Assembly: GCA_947311815.1 (NCBI GenBank) | Contig: CAMZMA010000277.1 | Coordinates: forward strand, 1-8,097 | DNA: 8,097 bases | Direction: 5' to 3' | DNA from: an uncultured Flavobacteriaceae bacterium | GTDB lineage: Bacteria > Bacteroidota > Bacteroidia > Flavobacteriales > Flavobacteriaceae | Part shown: piece after piece, positions 5,575 through 8,097 of the stretch | Position numbering within the stretch: position 1 is the stretch's first letter | Layout of the letters: the number at the start of each line of letters is the position of its first letter | Position numbers and translations under genes: made by a program | Notes under the pieces: model-generated | The model's input: only the letters and a program-made list of their open reading frames with translations | Told to the model about the DNA's origin: nothing | Databases searched by the model: none

Positions 5575-7257
5575 TTATTTTTTCTGATCATGAACAACCA
5601 CAATACATGAATATTTAGGTGTATCCGCAGGAAAAAAACCAGCAAAAGAGGCTACGTAATGCTTGTTAGAATAATGACCATATACTGTTTTTCCTTCTTT
5701 GTTTTTGTATTTCGGAATCCATTTTTTAGCTGTTCCTGTTTTTCCTGCCATCGAAAAATTAGGAGAATAAATATTTTCTGCAGTCCCTTTTCTTACAACA
5801 TTTTCTAGTACTTTTCTAACCTTATTCAAAGTGGTTTGCGAAGCAATTCGTTCTTTTAATACCACTTTTTTAAATACTTTTTCGGTTTTATTACCCACAC
5901 GTAATTCTTTGATAAAACGAGGTTTTACCACTTTACCATTGTTAGCAACCGCATTGTAAAACGTTAAAATTTGAAGTGGCGTTAACGAAACTCCGTAACC
6001 CCAAGCCATCCATTCTAATGAAATTTTACTCCATGTTTTTTCTTTCGGATTTGGAATATACGGTCTTCCTTCTCCTTTAATTTTTACACCTGTTTTGTCT
6101 GACAATCCGAAGTGTTTTATTTTATCGACAAATTTTTTCGGATTTTTATCGTAGTGTTTTTTAATAATTTTCACAATCCCAACATTCGATGATACTTCTA
6201 AAACTCTTGCCGCAGAAATTTTACCATAACCACCTTTGTGAGAATCTTCTATTTTCTTTTTATTTACAAATAGCACCCCTTTTTTGGTATCAATAACCGT
6301 AGAAGTATCAATCACTTTATCATCTAGAGCCACCATTAAACTTGCTAATTTAAAAGTAGAACCAGGTTCGTGATTTTCCCAAACGGCATAATTTCTTTTT
6401 TCGTAATAGGTGCCTTTTGAAGTTCTTCCTAAATTAGAAATGGCTTTAATTTCGCCTGTTTCTACATCCATCACCACCGCACAACCGTGATCTGCTTCGA
6501 AATACTCTAACTGACGCAACAATGCATGATGCGTAATATCTTGTATATTTACATCAATCGTTGTTATCACAACTCTACCATCAATAGGTTCTTTTTCATT
6601 GACATCATTAATCGGTTTCCATTGTCCTTTGGCAATTTTTTGTTTTAATCGCAAACCATTTACACCCTGCATATAATCAGCAAAAGCACCTTCTACCCCT
6701 ACTTCTCCTCTAAAATCATCATAACCAATAGTTCTTTCGGCAATTTTACCAATAGGATGTGCTCTTACTGTTTTTTGTTGTGCGATAAAACCACCTCTAT
6801 ATACTCCCAATTTAAAAATCGGAAAGGTTTTCATCTTTACATAATCATTATAACCTACATTTCTGGCGATTAATAAATACCTGTTTTTTCGCTTTCTGGC
6901 ACCTCTTAATTTTTGCTTGTAATGTGTTTTAGATTTTCCTAACATTTTTGACAAAGACGTTGCAAGAGCGTCCATGTTTTTTTCAAAAACACTGCTTTTT
7001 ACTGCCATTACATCCATCCGAATGGTGTATTTAGACATCGAAGTTGCTAACAAATTGCCGTCTGATGCATAAACGTTTCCTTTATTAGCGTAAATAGTAT
7101 CTTGTTTGATGGTTCTTTCTGAAGAAAGTTTTCTGTACTTGTCTCCTTGTACGTACTGAATATTAAAGACTCTAAAAACAATTGCTATTAAAAAAAGCGT
7201 CATAAAAGCAGCTACAATGTAGAATTTTGTAAGTATGCCTTTTTTTTGAGTTGCCAA
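5575..7257 (-). CDS. ftsI: FtsI (PBP3-type) septal transpeptidase, interrupted by an in-frame TAA
   Basis: This class B penicillin-binding protein cross-links septal peptidoglycan as the partner of FtsW. The 560-residue part has a cytoplasmic tail, one transmembrane anchor (about 13-30), an N-terminal pedestal domain with RTIKQDTIYANKGNVY (48-63) and REHPIG-like RAHPIGKIAERTIGY (165-179), and the transpeptidase domain with the active-site tetrad STFK (300-303), SSN (356-358) and KTGTA (506-510). The TAA at 5577-5575 falls after strand YSCIVVVHDQ, before the last helix and the PASTA domain, which continue in the same frame at 5574-5242. The sequence around it is AGAAAAAATAAAAAGG. Since both sides share one frame, a single substitution (for example GAA, AAA or CAA to TAA) explains it; an indel does not. 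The start is TTG at 7257, two bases after the ftsL stop; no nearby in-frame ATG keeps the anchor. Confidence 0.93.
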   Translation of the reverse strand: MATQKKGILTKFYIVAAFMTLFLIAIVFRVFNIQYVQGDKYRKLSSERTIKQDTIYANKGNVYASDGNLLATSMSKYTIRMDVMAVKSSVFEKNMDALATSLSKMLGKSKTHYKQKLRGARKRKNRYLLIARNVGYNDYVKMKTFPIFKLGVYRGGFIAQQKTVRAHPIGKIAERTIGYDDFRGEVGVEGAFADYMQGVNGLRLKQKIAKGQWKPINDVNEKEPIDGRVVITTIDVNIQDITHHALLRQLEYFEADHGCAVVMDVETGEIKAISNLGRTSKGTYYEKRNYAVWENHEPGSTFKLASLMVALDDKVIDTSTVIDTKKGVLFVNKKKIEDSHKGGYGKISAARVLEVSSNVGIVKIIKKHYDKNPKKFVDKIKHFGLSDKTGVKIKGEGRPYIPNPKEKTWSKISLEWMAWGYGVSLTPLQILTFYNAVANNGKVVKPRFIKELRVGNKTEKVFKKVVLKERIASQTTLNKVRKVLENVVRKGTAENIYSPNFSMAGKTGTAKKWIPKYKNKEGKTVYGHYSNKHYVASFAGFFPADTPKYSCIVVVHDQKK

Positions 7258-7259
7258 TT

Positions 7260-7589
7260 TTAATCGTTTTTATAAATTACTTTTATTTTTTTTGGTGGTG
7301 TTTTTGCAGGCTTCAAACCTCTTTTTTTTACTTTTCCTCGAATGGTAGATTCCATTTTCATCCGCATTAATATGGTGCCAGTATCCACATATTCTGCTCT
7401 TAATTTTCGTTTCTTTTTATTGAGTTTTGCTATTTGAATTACTTTTTTATCAATACTATGCGCACTGTTAATCATAAAAAGCAAAAGTGCCACAACAAAA
7501 ATGATGATGCGCCAATTTTTAGAAGCGTACTCATCTGTCAAGAAACTTCCTCTTAAAAAATTATAGATTCCTTTTTTAACTTTTGACAC
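7260..7589 (-). CDS. ftsL: FtsL-like cell division protein (Bacteroidota type)
   Basis: This is a small bitopic protein of 109 residues placed between rsmH and ftsI, the standard FtsL position. It has a short cytoplasmic N-terminus with KKGIYNFLRGSFLTDEYASKNW-type residues (5-26), one membrane segment (about 26-41), then a basic extracytoplasmic stretch with a likely short coiled coil (about 43-82) and a Lys/Pro-rich end (PAKTPPKKIKVIYK, 94-107). By analogy FtsL bridges the FtsQB and FtsWI parts of the septal complex. The start is GTG at 7589, overlapping the end of rsmH by 14 bp; the first in-frame ATG would fall inside the membrane segment (M39), so GTG is preferred. It ends TAA two bases before the ftsI start. 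FtsL proteins are poorly conserved, so the call leans on position, topology and resemblance to flavobacterial homologues. Confidence 0.88.
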   Translation of the reverse strand: MSKVKKGIYNFLRGSFLTDEYASKNWRIIIFVVALLLFMINSAHSIDKKVIQIAKLNKKKRKLRAEYVDTGTILMRMKMESTIRGKVKKRGLKPAKTPPKKIKVIYKND

Positions 7590-8097
7590 GTTCTTCTTTT
7601 AGTGTTGCAATTCTTAATTTAGCGCTGCGAGCCCTATTGTTTAAACTAATTTCGTCGGGGGCTGGTACTATTAGCTTTCCAACTTTTATTAAGGGTACTT
7701 TTATGTTTCCATAAAAATCTTTTTTGGGCTCACCGCTAAATAAACCTGTTCTTATATATCTTTTTACCAATCTATCTTCTAAAGAATGGTACGAAATTAC
7801 ACTCAATCTACCTTCGGGTTTTAAGAGCTGGGGGATTTGCTCTAAAAACTCTTTTAGCACTTCTAATTCTTGATTCACTTCAATGCGAACTGCTTGAAAT
7901 ATCTGTGCTAACAACTTATGTTCTTTGGCTTTCGGTAAATGAAGTTTTAACACTTCTTTTAACTGAAAACTTGTGGTAATCTTTTCTTCTTTTCTTGCCA
8001 CAACAATTGTTTTTGCTAAGGCTCTTGCATTTCTTAATTCGCCGTATTGAAACAATATATCTGCTAATCTTGTTTCATCATATTTATTGATGATTTC
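7576..8097 (-). CDS. rsmH: RsmH (MraW), 16S rRNA C1402 N4-methyltransferase, 3' part only
   Basis: RsmH methylates N4 of cytidine 1402 in 16S rRNA using S-adenosylmethionine. The visible 173 residues are the C-terminal part of a protein normally about 300 long; the frame is open to the right edge of the window, so the start and the SAM-binding motifs lie outside. Visible conserved parts are the helical insert region LADILFQYGELRNARALA (11-28 of the visible part), LLKPEGRLSVISYHSLEDRLVKR (91-113), where the SYHSLEDR block is diagnostic, and the C-terminal NNRARSAKLR (153-162). A TTG at 8055 is an internal leucine, not a start. The gene ends TAA at 7576, inside the beginning of ftsL, a 14-bp overlap that suggests translational coupling. 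Confidence 0.97.
   Translation of the reverse strand, partial: EIINKYDETRLADILFQYGELRNARALAKTIVVARKEEKITTSFQLKEVLKLHLPKAKEHKLLAQIFQAVRIEVNQELEVLKEFLEQIPQLLKPEGRLSVISYHSLEDRLVKRYIRTGLFSGEPKKDFYGNIKVPLIKVGKLIVPAPDEISLNNRARSAKLRIATLKEERVKS

Noticed and set aside
5570..5582. Frameshift or slippage on the A-runs as the cause of the ftsI break
   Set aside because: The segments on both sides of the TAA are in the same frame, so a single indel or a programmed frameshift cannot restore the protein; a substitution is needed.
7576..8055. RsmH starting at 8055
   Set aside because: The codon at 8055 is TTG inside conserved RsmH sequence and the frame continues open to the window edge, so it is an internal leucine.

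Overview
The window is a stretch of the division and cell wall (dcw) gene cluster of a low-GC member of the Bacteroidota, most likely a marine member of the Flavobacteriaceae (Polaribacter/Tenacibaculum-like). The reasons are the gene order, the AT-rich DNA, the general lack of strong Shine-Dalgarno sites, the short Bacteroidota-type FtsL, an FtsI ending in a single PASTA domain, a MraY with a long loop, and small dispersed repeats of a kind seen in Flavobacteria. The genus is inference only.

Every gene is read on the minus strand, so transcription runs from right to left: rsmH (5' part outside the window) > ftsL-like > ftsI > murE > mraY > murD > ftsW. From rsmH to mraY the genes overlap or lie a few bases apart, as in one translationally coupled operon. 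The spacers widen at mraY-murD (92 bp, with a hairpin over the probable murD ribosome binding site) and murD-ftsW (198 bp, with three small repeats). No promoter or convincing terminator is visible inside the window.

Together the genes make lipid II and use it at the septum. MurE adds the third stem residue (meso-diaminopimelate predicted from its DNPR motif). MurD acts two steps earlier and adds D-glutamate. MraY moves the finished pentapeptide precursor onto undecaprenyl phosphate. FtsW polymerises lipid II, FtsI cross-links it, and the FtsL-like protein is a scaffold of the same septal complex. RsmH is a 16S rRNA methyltransferase that travels with the cluster.

This is an ordinary housekeeping locus and I found no new system in it. 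Two anomalies deserve attention. First, ftsW breaks off near its codon 287, and the first 70 bases of the window encode a later FtsW segment on the opposite strand, joined through a short stretch that fits both reading directions. That looks like a fold-back chimera, or less likely a real inversion. Second, ftsI has an in-frame TAA between its transpeptidase core and its last helix plus PASTA domain. FtsW and FtsI are an obligate pair and the rest of the pathway looks intact, so sequence or amplification error is the leading explanation for both. Smaller oddities are three successive non-ATG starts (ftsL GTG, ftsI TTG, murE TTG) and the repeat-filled gap before ftsW.
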